Assembly: GCF_030463565.1 (NCBI RefSeq)
Contig: NC_134676.1
Location: 29,513,228-29,577,227, forward strand
DNA: 64,000 bases
From: Pelecanus crispus
Taxonomy: Eukaryota; Chordata; Aves; Pelecaniformes; Pelecanidae
Direction: 5' to 3'
Part shown: positions 39,201-54,200 of the stretch, piece by piece
Position numbering within the stretch: the stretch's first letter is position 1
Layout: every line of letters starts with the position of its first letter
Program-made: the position numbers and the translations under genes
The notes under the pieces: model-generated
What the model saw: the letters and a program-made list of their open reading frames with translations, nothing else
What the model was told of the DNA's origin: nothing
Database searches by the model: none

Positions 39201-42200
39201 CAGGCTACCCAAAGAAACTGTAAGATCTCCCTCTCTGGAGATTTTCAAAACTCAGCATGTCCCTGAGCAGTCTGAAGCAATTTTGAAATCAGCCCTTCTT
39301 TGAGCAGGAGGTTGGCCTAGAGATCTTCAAAAGTCCCCTCCATCCTCAATCTCTGGATGGTTTTATGATCCACTTAACTGTTAAGGTATTAAACTAACTG
39401 ATGATCATTTTGGGATTAACCTATCTAAAAGGTACTGGAACCCCTGAAGCATCTATTTTGGCTGGGTAACTTTTTTTTTTTTTTCCCCCCCAAATTTCGG
39501 TTCTATCAGACTTCTTGCTGGGTATGTGGCTCTTACACAGACTACAGGAATTGTAAAAGGAGCTGATATATAATGCAGACAACTGACAGTCTTCCACCTG
39601 TATCCAGATAATAGCCAATTTCTAAAACAATAGTATAAAATGAATGTAGCTTTGTGCAGAATCATATTTTATACCAGAACAGTACCAGCTAAATTCTTCT
39701 CTTTAATTATGATGACATGAAGAACACATTCCTCAGTCTAAGAGCAATTGCTACAATTTTATATTGGAATGAGAAAAGAATTCCAAAATTAACCCTATTC
39801 CGACCGTATTCTGACCTTACAGAAATGCATAACAATTTAAAAGTGTTTCAGTTTTGTCAAAGCATTAGACCAGAATTTCATCCGTAACAAGAGTATGGTG
39901 AAAGTATCTTGCTACTTTGAAAGACAGGAAGAGGTTTTTACCACAGTAACGTTTTTCCAAGTCAGTAAGTCAAATGAAACCCAAAGAATCCTAATATTCA
40001 CAGAGAAGATTAAGCATGACTTGGTCTGATATGCTGCCTGTGTATTTACATTCTTTGCCACATTCCTTATCAGCAGGTGGACCTGCACTGCAGGCAGTGA
40101 GCAGAGATGCAGGCAGCGTGCAACCTCTCACTATCCCAATGGGCAGCTGCTGCAATCTGCCACCTGTCTTCTCCACCAACCAACACCAAGGGCAGGGAGA
40201 AGTCACAGCAGGGCTACTTGTGTCAGCACATGTGTCCGGGTTTCAGCTGGGATAGAGTTAGTTTTCTTTCTAGTAGCTGGCATAGTGCTGTGTTTTGGAT
40301 TTAGTTTGAGAATAATGCTGATAACACACTGATGTTATAGTTGTCGCTAAGTAGTGCTGACACTGGTCAAGGACTTTTCAGCTTCCCTTGCTCTGCCAGG
40401 TGCACAAGAAGGTGGGAGGGGGCACAGCCAGGACAGTTGATCCAACTGACCAAAGGGCTATTCCATACCATATGATGTCATGCTCAGTATAGAAACTGGG
40501 GGGAGTTGGCTGGGGGGCAACAATTGCTGCTTGGGGAGTGGCTGGGCATTGGTCAGTGGGTGGTGAGTAGTTGCATCACTTGTTTCGGGGTTTTGCTTCT
40601 CTCCCTCTCATTGTTCTCCTTTTCATCATCATCATCATCATCATCATTATTATTATTTTATTTCAATTATTAAACTGTTATTACCTCAACCCACAAGTTT
40701 TCTTACTTTTGCCCTTCCAATTCTCTCCCCCATCCCACCACAGGGGGAGGGTGAGTGAGCGGCTGTGTGGTGGTTGGTTGCCAACTGGGACTAAATCACA
40801 ACATGACTGATAAAGATCTACTTAATACCATGCATTCCCCAAAGCTTTGGTGATATCCCTAAATCAATGGAGCTTTGTTAATAACTTTGCTAATATTTCA
40901 CATTTTGAAAACTTCAATCTCATACACATGCTATCCTTTTGTTATCAATTTATTGATTTGTTCAATTAAAAACATTCAGCCAATGCGAATTCTTTTTTTT
41001 GTTGTTGCTTTGGACCTTTTTAGTTCTGTTAAGAATTATTTTGTTATTGTGATACACTTGCCATGAACAACTTCTATGCCTATGTGGCAATGGTGAAAAT
41101 CTGCTTATATCATAGAATCATAGAACCATGGAATCGTTTAGGTTGGAAAAGACCTTTAAGATCATCCAGTCCAACCATTAACCTACACTACCAAGCCCAC
41201 AATAAACCAATCAAGGGTAGACTAGACTAAACCATATCCCGAAGTGCCACATCTACCCGTTTTTTGAACACTTCCAGGGATGGTGACTCTACCACCTCTC
41301 AGGGCAGCCTGTTCCAATTCTTGACCACCCTTTCCGTGAAGAAATTTTTCCTAATTTCCAACCTAAACCTCCCCTGGTGCAGCTTGAGCCCATTTCCTCT
41401 CGTCCTATCGCTAACTACATGGGAGAAGAAACCAACACCCACCTCACTACAATCTCCTTTCAGGTAGTTGTAGAGAACAATAAGGTCTCCCCTCAGCCTC
41501 CTCTTCTCCAGACTAAACAACCCCAGTTCCCTCAGCCGCTCCTCATAAGGCCTGTGCTCCAGACCCTTCACCAGCCTTGTTGCCCTTCTCTGGACACGCT
41601 CCAGCACCTCAATGTCCTTCTTGTAGTGAGGGGACCAAAACTGGACACAGTATTCCAGGTGCGGCCTCACCAGTGCTGAGTACAGGGGAACAATCACCTC
41701 CCTGCTGCTGCTGGCCACAGCATTCCTGATACAAGCCAGGATGCCGTTGGCCTTCTTGGCCACCTGGGCACACTGCTGGCTCGTGTTCAGCCCGCTGTCT
41801 ACCAACACCCCCAGGCCCTTTTTGGCCAGGCAGCTTTCCAGCCACGCTTCCCCAATCCTGTAGCGTTGCATGGGGTTGTTGTGACCCAAGTGCAGGACCC
41901 AGCACTTGGCCTTGTTAAACCTCATACACTTGGCCTTGGCCCATCGGTCCAGCCTGTCCAGATCCCTCTGCAGGGCCATCCCGCCCTCCAGCAGATCGAC
42001 ACTCCCACCCAGTTTGGTGTCGTCTGCAAACTTACTGAGGGTGCACTCAATCCCCTCATCCAGATCATCGATAAAGATATTAAACAAGGCTGGCCCCAAA
42101 ACAGAGCCCTGGGGAACACCGCTCGTGACCAACTGCCAACTGGACTTAACTCCATTTACCACTACTCTCTGGGCTCGGACACCCAACCAGTTTTTTACCC

Positions 42201-45200
42201 AGTGAAGACTACGCCCATCCAAGCCACGAGCTGCCAGCTTCCCAAGGAGAATATTGTGGGAGACAGTGTCAAAAGCTTTGCTAAAGTCCAGGTAAATGAC
42301 ATCCACAGCCTTTCCATCATCCACCAGGTGGGTCACCAGGTCATAAAAGGAGATCAGGTTGGTCAAGCAGGACCTGCCTTTCATGAACCCATGCTGGCTG
42401 GTCCTGATGCCCTGGTTGACCTGCACTTGCCTGTTGAGCTTGATTCCTTTAACATTGGCTGGAAAGTAACTCCACTGTAACAGTGTAAATGAATGGTATA
42501 TCTGATATCAAGTTACAATGGAGAATTTAAAAAAAAAAACCCACCCAATCAATACATACTATTTCATTAATCCCACTGAGTTTCCCAGTAGACAGCTTTG
42601 GTCTTGAAGCAGGCCTTGGAGGGGGTACAATGGTGCCTACAGAAAGAGGAGTTGTGGGCCTTGCTGAAAGAAAGCAAATTTAAGGAAATATATTAGAAAG
42701 GTCACACTGAACATAAATATGTACTCACTTGAACAGAATAACTGGAAGTTATGTTTCTATTAAACGTTCTTATTTTACAAGCTCCATCTTGTAAGATTTA
42801 CCACTAATCATAAAGGCTTTTAAAATAGTGCCATGTGATACCCTGAAAAGTGACTCTAAAAATGGCATCATGGGCTTTCTCATTGCTCTCAAACGATTTT
42901 ATACCAACTATTCTTGGAGGTTTGTATGTAAAAAGATGGTTTTACCCAAGTTTCCTTTTCTATATAATATATAGGGATTCAGAATATAGGATAGTCTTTC
43001 GTATCTCACCACAAATGGAAAATTCAGTGGAAATTCATATTTGGTCTGGCTGACAATGGCATTACTCTTTACACCAAATTTTGCCCACTGAAATCCCATT
43101 GACTTCAATAAGTATACATCAGTGTAACAGATAAATTGCTCTGTTGATTGTAAGAACACACTAACTCCTTATCTCTTAGCTGAGCTATCAGAAGTAAAAA
43201 GCAGTTAAAAAAAATACTGCCCCATGTCCTTCTAACAGAAACAACTAACGGATGGTGGCAGCAGTGAAGATGCCACTTTTACAGTCACTTTTCTGACTAG
43301 AATTAACTTATTAATTAGAAATTTATTTCAAAATAAATGTTAGATGCCATCCAATGAGTACATCAGATCTAAAATTAACTTCAAAGTAGACTGAAATCCT
43401 AATATATGACTATGTTGTTGCAGCACATCCTATTACGTCCCTCAAATTATTCTGGATGGTTCTTTTTTAATTAAATCAGTTAATATTACTTAAAATGCAA
43501 TTTTTAAGTGTGGAGTTTTCTCAGGCATTCAGCATAACTCTGCTGTTGCTTAAGTATGGGAGTTTCATCACTGACTTGGGAGGAAAGAAATTAAGCTAAT
43601 ACTGACCACATCCACCTCAAGAGCTGCAAACTCAAATGCCCCCAGATGAGTTATACTAAAATATCAGCCATTCCTTTAAGATCCTTATCATGCCCCAAGA
43701 TGACAGTGCATGCTAAACACTGAGTAGTGTGCTGCAATACCACAGGTATTCAGTGAATCATGGCACACTTGCCCAAATATACTTTTCCTTTGCCCTCTTA
43801 GTACGTAGCATTACCGTGACATCATCCATGCTTCAAAGTACTCAGTGTTAAAAAGGAACAGTTTAAAATCCAATTTATTTAACTTCATTTAATCTGAAAA
43901 TATCTATACAAAGCCATTTATGAATGGAATTGGTTTTGCAAATTCAATCACTTAATCTTTCAGATCTCACTGCTGTCTTGACATTCCACAGAAATACATT
44001 ACTATTTCTAGAAAATCAGAACTCTGCATAGCTAAGAGAAAGCAATGCCTTTAATTGAATAATTTGAATTTTTCTTCTAATTTCAAGCTGGATATTTACT
44101 TAATTATCCTAACTTTCAAGGAAGTTGGTGCTAACAAGCAGTTTAGTACATTCTAAGTAAGAAGATGAGTTAATTTTAACATCAGGTGAGCGATAATAAC
44201 AAAAGGAAAAATGAGTCCAAGTTTGCTTTTTCGAGTCAGTTATTAGCAAAGAGCAGAACACAATACATGCTTGCCATACCCTTATTTGTATGAGCACAAG
44301 AAGACACTAAACTACAGTCCAGTAGTGCTGAAGATGATGCGGAAGAAATTTCAGCAGCAGTGCCAGTTTCTTCAATGAATAATTGTTCATGGCATACAGT
44401 ACTATTGAAAAGGTCACTTTGATCCTCAGAAGCACAGCTGTTGGAAGAATTCCCAAGCAAAGCAGAAGAGGCAAGGCAGGCATTTTCAGGTTTAAAATGC
44501 AATCTTTGGGGCTCCTTCTTGTCTGTGCTTGTGTGTCTAATTGTAAGAAGTTCATCAGCAAAGGAAATCCACTGACTCTGAGACCATGAAACACAGGATA
44601 AAGTACCGGTAGTCCCTGATGGCGCTGTTGTAACGCTAGATTTGCACAAAGTGCTAATGGTAAAGTCTGGTGAGGATGGGCTTATAGACCCAGAATCTGT
44701 CTGGTGTCCAAGCAAAGACTGAGATACTCTATACCCAGGCAAATCAGTGGTAGATGAGGAGGAGCTCCTATTGTGCTCTTTTAGTGTAGCTGAAGGAAAA
44801 GGGAAGAATTGAAACTAGGACCAACACTGAAAAGACAAAAATTTCAATATTCAAAAAAGTATTCAATACCCACTGCAAGAGGATCATTAGCCAGCATGAA
44901 AAATAACTGCTCTACTAGGCTAAAAATCGACCACTTAGAAATAAAAGAAAAAAACCCCAGCCACATTTCACATGTACTTCATTCATACTGCCAATCACGT
45001 CACTTTCCATTTTTTAAGTAAGCCAAAAAGTAATTTATTGTGTTTCTCTCCACTTAAGGCCCTACTTCTCATGACTTTCCTTATTCCTCTAACTTCCTTC
45101 CTGTTGTGATTTAACTTCCTCTTGTCTTTGTCTTTTCCTTCTTGTGTCCTACTCCAGTTTTGTTTCCCCTGCATAGCTTTCTGCTTTTCCTTTCTTTCAA

Positions 45201-48200
45201 AGTTATTTAATCAAACCTATCGTATCCTGTTCATTCCAAACATTTTTATCCTCTTACCCTTAACATTTGTAATGGGAAGGCCCCACATAAATGGCTGGCT
45301 GGTGAATGAATGAAGAAAATACAGTCATGAGATCCTGTTTGATGATATTCTGTCTGTACTAACCCATATCTAGTGAGTAACTATACGAGGCATCATCCAA
45401 CCCAGTTTATTTTGTCTCTCATCCTATAATCTTCAGGCTGCTGGAAAACAGGAGTTTTCCACAAGTATTCCCTGCATTTGGCTGTTGCCTGTTGCAGTAG
45501 AAGACAACAGATGCAAAAAATGCAACGTTACTCAATTCTCAACATCTTGCAGATTGGCAAAGCTAGGAGCAACAGCAGAGTGACATACAGAACAAAAAAA
45601 GAGAGCAACATGTTTAAAAGTTCATATCAAAAGTACAGGTGTCCTCTCCACAGTGATCTTTGTGCCATGAACAGGTACATTCTCTAAGCCCACATAAACA
45701 GAGTTTCAATGCAGCTTTCCCTTTCTGACAGATATTTTAAATATCATTCAAAGGCTTTAAAATACTATAAAAATCCTATTCAAAAAGCAATGTGGTAGTG
45801 TTCAAAACTATTTTAAAAATACATATGGATGAAAATGAGGAAGATAAATAAGAAGAAGCATTTTTACAATATCAATAGCTGACCAAAAAATGTCTGTTGT
45901 GTTTGTTCAAGATAACAAAGTTAGCTGAAACTACTAATAAAGCAGGATTATTCATGGATGACCAAAGTTTACTTCTGTGCTGGATAAACCACTGTCTGCT
46001 CAAATACCATGGTAGTTTAAGTGTTCAATGATTAACACAGAGTTACGAAACAGTATCTAAAGAAATATTTTAACAATAAAAGGAAAAAAGTAATCTGTAG
46101 GACATGCTACATCATGATATGTAGATATGCTGTACACAAACCAACTAATTTATGTAATTTAAGTTTTGGATTGAGATTTTTCAAAAGCTTTAAGCATCAG
46201 GTCACCTATATTAACCTTCAAGTTGAAGATAAAATACTGATTTCAAGGAAAATACAATCAGATCAAGGATGTGTATTTTTTAAAGTCTTTAGAACTAAGT
46301 TATAGGTTAGTGAGCATCAGAACATGATTTAAATAACAATATGACCTATATCAATCCAGTATTTTTTTCCCCAAATGTATTAATAATTTGTTATTTATAC
46401 TTTAGAACATCCACTTTCTACTTAACTCCATGGATCATTTCACAAGTGTAAATATCTTAGTTAACTCCTAGAACAACAATCCTTTAAATAATTATTTAAC
46501 AGATGAAGTTTGCCAAGGCACAGATGTCTTAAATCTAAAATTGACTTATGCCCACAGGACACTATGTTCCACCAATTTCAGTGAAATGTAAGGCTCTGTG
46601 CATAAGCCTCTGTCAGGTATGAGGGCTTGGGTGGATGATTTCCAACCCCCCCCTTCCCCCAATATGGCTACAGAGGATGTTATGGATCCCAATTATCTGT
46701 CACTACTCATCAGCCAGAGACTACTTTCTCCACAGTTCTGCTGCCAGGAGGGACTGTATGAACATTTCCTAACCTGCTTTGACTTCCCATCTAGGCACAG
46801 CAATAAACAACTGGATACAGTAACAGCTACCAGCACAACAAATTAAGTAACCTCTGCCTTCCTGTACAGACTCCAAGACTAGACCAAAGGTAGCAAAACA
46901 ATTACAATAAGCAAAACTTATTTTGAGAAAGCACCACTTCTTTTCAGCATATTCCAGTAATATATATCTATATATAATTTATCCTTTACTATGTTACAAA
47001 TTTGGATCCACTAGCCAATAACCTTGACTGGTTACCTAAGTGAGGAAGAAAAAATCTAATGATTTCCATAAGCTAGATTTGCTAAAAACCATAACTTTTA
47101 AGGAACACAAATTTGTAGTGAAAGAATAAGTTCCATTTAAACCCCAAAGAGTTACACAGCGATGTTGGTTGCTGCTAAAAGGACACTACTAAGGCCAAGA
47201 AGAATTAACACTAGTTGTGCAGAGTTCCCCTATTGATACACGTACTCTTCCATACTGTTCTTCAATCTGTTTGATCAAGCACAGAGGAAAACAGCTAGAA
47301 AGCCATGATTGTGAAAGAAGAAATTAGGTCTATTATAATTTTTGGAATATGAATACCTAGCTAAAAGAAACAGTGAGCACTTCCTTTCTCAGGCATGTGG
47401 GAGGAGAACAGTATCTACATTAATACTGCAAAGGTTGCAAAATATATATGCAGTAGCTAGACTGACAAGAACCATAGAAACAGAGTATCTGCTACTGTTA
47501 GTAAATAGTAGATTCTGCTTTAAATCCCCTGAGGTAATGAACATAAATAATAAATAATATAGATAAATACTTTTAATAAGCAGGTCCTAACATAGCCATA
47601 ATATCTGGTTTTGGTTTTCAGTCTCTCCTTCCTTTTTCTGAACTAGTTTCTCAGCATCTCCTGCTCTCAGCCTCTTCAGCACACATACCCACTCATATGC
47701 TATTTTGCCTCCCTCTCCTTCACTGCCTTTTGAATATTAAATAATGTTCATTTTATTATTTTATATTTATTATTTCATGTATATTAAATAATATTCAATC
47801 AATATTCAAAATCTTAACAACCAATATTGAGTATTTTTGTGATTTTTTTTTTTTTTTTGCAACGACCAGGTTTCAGGAAAGCCTGCCAGTGTCCTGCCCA
47901 CACTACTATTCTCCAGAATCCAAAATTCCCACGCAACATCCGCCCTCTCCCTCCCATACTCCCCAGCCCACCCTTTTTGTCCCAATACCCCTGGCTCTCA
48001 GATGGTGCCAGAAACTCCCCCTTAATTCTAGTCTCAGTCCCGCCATTTTTTTTCTGGCTCCCCTTGGATTATGCCTGCACATCTCCTAACAGAATCATAG
48101 TTTCCTACAGGAAACAAGTTCCTCACAGCAAAGCTCTGCAGTGCCTTTTACTACATAGCTCAAAAGACTTTCCTGGAAAGAAGAAACCCATCCCTATTCA

Positions 48201-51200
48201 CAGTGCAAGCTTAGCTTGTCTCACAGTTGCTGCAACAACCTCCATTTAATCTCCCACCCCTACAGATGAAAAAATATTTATATTCTAGATGGTGATCATT
48301 TTCTGGAAAGTGAGAGAAGGTGATAAAAAAAGGCAGAAAAAAGATAGAATTTTCCTAAGGTTTCTAGTGTTCCCTCTTCCCCCTTGCTCCCTAGCTTGAA
48401 AGCCTGATATACGGCACTCTCAGTTGTGTATTACTTATAAGATAGTATACTGCTTTACAAAATTCTTTCATTTCAATAGGCAAAGCATGTCCCCTTGCAA
48501 TAGCTAAAAAAGCAAAACCAGAACATCCTGAAGTATATAGAGAAACATTTTCTACTATCAAATATTTTACCTGAGGAGGATGAGGATGCCAAGGAAGCTG
48601 AAGAGGAAGATTCAAGAGAACTGCTGAAGAGTGGATCCCATGCCAGGAGGTCACTGTTCCCCTTTCTATTTAAGAGTTACAATTGGAATATAAATGAAAG
48701 ATGTATATAATCATTTAAAAAAAAAAAAAATCAAACTACAACTTCAGTAGTAGTTTGATAATATAATAAATATAACAACATGATACATAAATTTTATAAA
48801 TTCTTCTTTATTAGTTAGTCTTTGCATCTAAAAAGAAAAAAGTACTTACAAATTGCAGGTCAAGGAACTGATTTACACATAAGAGAGACTATCTGAACTG
48901 ACACCTTGGTGCAAGTTTGTGTGTGGACACACTTCATAATGTCAGTTAAATGGTTGTCATTTTCAAGGAGACATACATCTTCAAATCCATTAATTTCAGT
49001 ATATATATATATAAAAGCAATATATACAGACCTTTACAAATTTGGGGCTTGGAATCTTAAACACTTTACCATGGAACAGTACAGGACTGAAACTAAACAT
49101 ATCTTATTTAAAACCTGAGACTTTAATAAAAACCAATATTTTGTCATCATTTAATTATAAATACCAATTGAGACAAATCACAAGGAAGCAAATGCAGTAG
49201 AAGGGAAAAACAAATGAATAGAAATCTCCCTTGTTACATAATTGCTCCTTAACTCTTATGATGCAATAGATGCCAGACTTAAAATAGCAGTCAGCTGATA
49301 TTTCCAATGAGTTTCTGAGTATTAGGTCAAAATAAGACCAAATTCCTGCAAAACTGCATTTGACAGAATTTTAAATTTGAACTTACTCATTAGCTGGAGC
49401 AGAAAGCTTTGATTTTGTTAACTCTTCACCTAAGCAAAAGACACAGTATTATCACCAAAGCTGTGACGCTCTAAAATAAAAATTTTGGCTTCATTATAAA
49501 AAGACAGTAAATATTAACTGCTGCAGTTCAAAACTAATTATGAATTATTAAAATGGAAAAGAGAAAATGCATTATTTCTGACCATATAAATTCAGATGCT
49601 CCTGAAATAACTTCTAATAGGAGAGGACTACACAGAACAATGCATTTTGGGAGGAAGTGTTGTTCACTTGAAATTTCTTCCTTAAATTGTACTGTTTACA
49701 TCAATACTATTCGTCAGCAAATCTAGCTTGGTTTCCCACTGAAAAAACCCTACAGGATACAGCCTAACACTCTGTTCTCTATTTCCATGGCCGTGTTTTA
49801 TGTGTTTGACTATAAAACAGCATGTGCTTTGCTGGTTTGTGGATCATACTAAGCTTGAGTGGGTAGAAGAGTTTTAAGAACTTGCACAGGAGTCTTTTCC
49901 ATGGGGTTCCCCCTTTGGCTCTTGGATATGTTCCTCATCACTGTCACAGACAGCCTCATCTGTTTCCCAGAATAGGGAACAGCCAAGTATATAGAAAAAG
50001 AAGAGGTATCCAGAACTGACAAGGGAAATACTTCTTTCTATTTAAAATACAGATACTGAAGAAGTTTATTTCTTCAACAACTGAAAAAAAAAATCATGCT
50101 ATGTTAGAAAACTAACATAAATAGACCAAAAGTTAAAATATTCACACTTACTGGATGAATTTCGATTCATTTGTGCCTGAAACAGGAAAAAAAAAAGGAA
50201 TAAATTCTTACCACCTGTCAAATAAAATGCTTAATAGTCTCAAGGTTCTTATTTCCACCCAACTTTCTATGAGATACTTTGCTTTCAATGCCAGGCAAAA
50301 CATTCCGAGCTTGCAGAAGACCAGAACATGAGCCAGGACAGAGCAACCAGTGCACACCCACCACACCAGTAAGAAAAGGCAGGAACGAACACTGTAGAGC
50401 TGACAAAGGGAGCAGTATTACTAAATCCCTTTACAGGCTGAGGCAGTAAAATTAAACAGCTTACATATCACATGGTATATATGAAAAGAAACATTCCTAA
50501 GGTTTTCCCAATAACTCCCCTCGCATACTACACTTACTTGGTTTTAATCTAAAAATGTGAATAAAAAGCCATTCTGTACTTACAGGACTGTGTCTCTGCT
50601 TCCAAAATGTGGTGAAAAAAAAAGAGAGAAAAATCAGCATTATTATTTTAATATGTTATGCACAATATTTTCCTTAAAATCAGAGCCATTTCTTATTCTG
50701 ATCTGAATATTGTACTAGCAAACTTTAATACTATTTATTTGTAATATCATCTCATGGTACAAAGGATCATTCTGTGGATTGGCAGAATATATTAATAAAG
50801 GTGCACTGTGTTACATGTATCCACATTATATAATCTGTTTTAAAGGCTTGTATATTATTGAATACTAATTATTAAACTGTGCTAAAAGCCATGCTTGGCT
50901 AACTTCACAATGTATTCAAAGGTCTTTTGGTGGCAACAGCAGAAAGACAAGGACTAAGCACTCCAAAGACTCAAAGGAAAGTTAAAAACTGAGAAGGTAG
51001 AATTACTTAATGTCACACTGCAATAAAGTGTACCAAAGATGACGTAGTGCACAAAAAAAAAAGAATCATTGAACTCGAACCTAGAATAAATTCTGAACAG
51101 AAAAATATATTTACACTAAATATTCTTCTACACATTCAAAATACAAGGAACAAAATAACTTACAGATATTGCTGGAGAAAGAGTGATGTTCCCTATAGAT

Positions 51201-54200
51201 ACTTTTAATTCATCCAAGGAAGGCATGGTATATTGAGAGCTATTATTTGGCTGGACAGGTTTTATTTCTATATGGAACCTCCTGGGTTCATCATCATCAG
51301 AGTCAGAATCACTGGGTGAATAGAAATGGTTCTCTTTGGTATGTTTTTCTCAGTTAAGGTGGATATACTTCAAATTCATCTGCTTCATCCATTTCATAAT
51401 TACACTCTACAAAATGCTCCTATTAAGTGAACACCACAGATAAACAATGCTCCCTAACCTCTTTGTGTGCTTATACAGACACTTCAAATATAGCCACTGT
51501 CCAAAATTCGCAACTCAGATTTACAATTTAGTTTTCATATTCCACTCATCTTCATAACGGTATTCTGTTCTGAAAGGCACTATGTCATATAACTGAACAA
51601 CTGCATATTTGAAGGCATGAGGATAAATTAAAGATTCTACAGTAGCAACACTTCTACATGTTAGATTTATGATTTGTAAGACTCAACACATGTATGAAAA
51701 ATGTAGAAATCCTTCTAAAGCAAGTGAAGGAAAGCCCTACCCTTTTTAATTAGCAGTGAAATGCCCACTGTACCTGTGGGCATTAAGAACCACCGTACCA
51801 AGCATTAACAGTAGAGGAAGCAGCAGCAGTGGCAGCTTCTGTTACTTGCCCCTTTTGTAGAGTGGCACTGAAAATTTTGCAAGGATGCCAGTTACACAGA
51901 AGGCTGCAGAGTAAACTGAACAATGTCAGCTGCTTAAAGCAGTCATCCTTGGTGAAAAAGGAATCACGGCGACAACACAGTCCTCAAAATAAGCAGGATA
52001 AACAGATGAACTTAGCCTTTGTTCTTTATATGCACAGGAGCTGCACTGAACAAAAGGTCTGAAAGGCCTATGCTAAGTCTTAAAAGATGCATTTGTTTTG
52101 ACAAGAAAGAATTTGAAAATTTTCCTCTACTTAAAGATAAAAGTTTCATACTACCTAGGGGAGCATATGTATTCTATACCTTGCTTCTGTGATTTTCACT
52201 TGGAAATATACCAGCCATTTGAATTAAATCTCTTCAAACTATTGCCTGACAAAGATTAAGACCTGAACCCTAAAGACATTCTAAATCCATTTAAACTGAA
52301 AAAAATGCCTGAGTCATGGTGAGGAAAAAGTTAAATGTCTTCATCTTACAGCCTATGTGTCCCCCAAAATGGATTATATCTAGAAAAGAAAGTCTCAAAG
52401 GCAAGTCATTTTTCATTTCATTAAAAGATCTCTTGTCTGGAAAGTTATCACTGAGTTTCAAGATTCATTTCCTATGAATCAGGCAGCTCTTGTAAAGTGT
52501 TTTTACACTTAAGACTGGACTGCCAAGAGGGTAAAATAATGTCCTCCAACAAACAGAATAAATATAGAATCATAGAATCGTTTAGGTTGGAAAAGACCTT
52601 TAAGATCATCCAGTCCAACCATTAACCTAACATTACCAAGTCCACTGCTAAACCAATTAAGGGTAGAGTAGCAATTTCATGTTTCCTGGCTTGGTGGCTG
52701 GAATACTTATAATGAAAGTAAAAACTAGGACTCATTAAGAGTGGAAAGGACCTCTAAGATCATCAGTCCAACCTTCAACCCAACACCACCATGCCCACTA
52801 AACCATGTGAAAAAGTGCCATGTCTACCCGTTTTTTGAACTCTTCCAGGGATGGTGACTCTACCACCTCTCTGGGCAGCTTGTTCCAATGCTTGACTACT
52901 CTTTCCGTGAAGAAATTTCTCCTAATATCCAATCTAAACCTCCCCTGGTGCAACTTGAGCCCATTTCCTCTCGTCCTATCATTATCTACTTGGGAGAAGA
53001 GACCAACACCCACCTCACTACAACCTCCTTTCAGGGAGTTGTAGAGAGCCATAAGGTCTCCCCTCAGCCTCCTCTTCTCCAGACTAAACAACCCCAGTTC
53101 CCTCAGCCGCTCCTCATAAGGCCTGTGCTCCAGACCCTTCACCAGCTTTGTTGCCCTTCTCTGGACACGCTCCAGCACCTCAATGTCCTTCTTGTATTGA
53201 GGGGACCAAAACTGGACACAGTATTCCAGGTGCGGCCTCACCAGCGCCGAGTACAGGGGAACAATCACCTCCCTGCTGCTGCTGGCCACACTATTCCTGA
53301 TACAAGCCAGGATGCCATTGGCCTTCCTGGCCACCTGGGCACACTGCTGGCTCATGTTCAGCTGGCTGTCGACCAGCACCCCCAGGTCCTTTTTGGCCAG
53401 GCAGCTTTCCAGCCACGCTTCCCCAATCCTGTAGCGTTGCATGGGGTTGTTGTGACCCAAGTGCAGTACCCGGCACTTGGCCTTGTTAAACCTCATACAG
53501 CTGGCCTTGGCCCATCGGTCCAGCCTGTCCAGGTCCCTCTGCAGGGCCATCCTACCCTCCAGCAGATCGACACTCCCACCCAGTTTGGTGTCATCTGCAA
53601 ACTTACTGAGGGCGCATTCAATCCCCTCATCTAGATCGTTGATAAAGATATTGAACAAGACTGGCCACTCTTGGAGGCTAAGGGAGAAAAAGAGGAAGGG
53701 AACTGATGACTTCCTGAATCTGGTCAAGATTTTCAGAAGCTGAAGTACTACCTGGCTGACAGGGATTGCAAACCATTGAGGTTTTGCACTGAATGTATGG
53801 CCTTTCCTATTGTTTCACAGCAAAAAGCATAATGTAGAAAAGCATGCCCAGATGAATCATTTACAAAGCATGAATGTTGTTCACTCCTTTCTCCCTTTCA
53901 TAAATATATACAAAGCATGAAATAATGCCCCTCTCAGAACTGGATAAAAGTATTTCACTTTTATATGAATTTTGTAAATAGGAGATAACACGAACTAGTT
54001 TTATCGGTACAGGAATCTTCACAGGGGGCAACAGAGGTGTATTCTGCAAAGTTGATGAAAACAGAGAAGCTATGGTGATGAACTGGCCCACTTCAAGGTG
54101 CTGCTAACTGCTTAAAAGTTTTCACAATTTAAGGTAATTGCAAAGTGTAAGTTTACCTTTTATCTGCAGTACCCAGAGAATTCAGTGAATACATTTCCAA

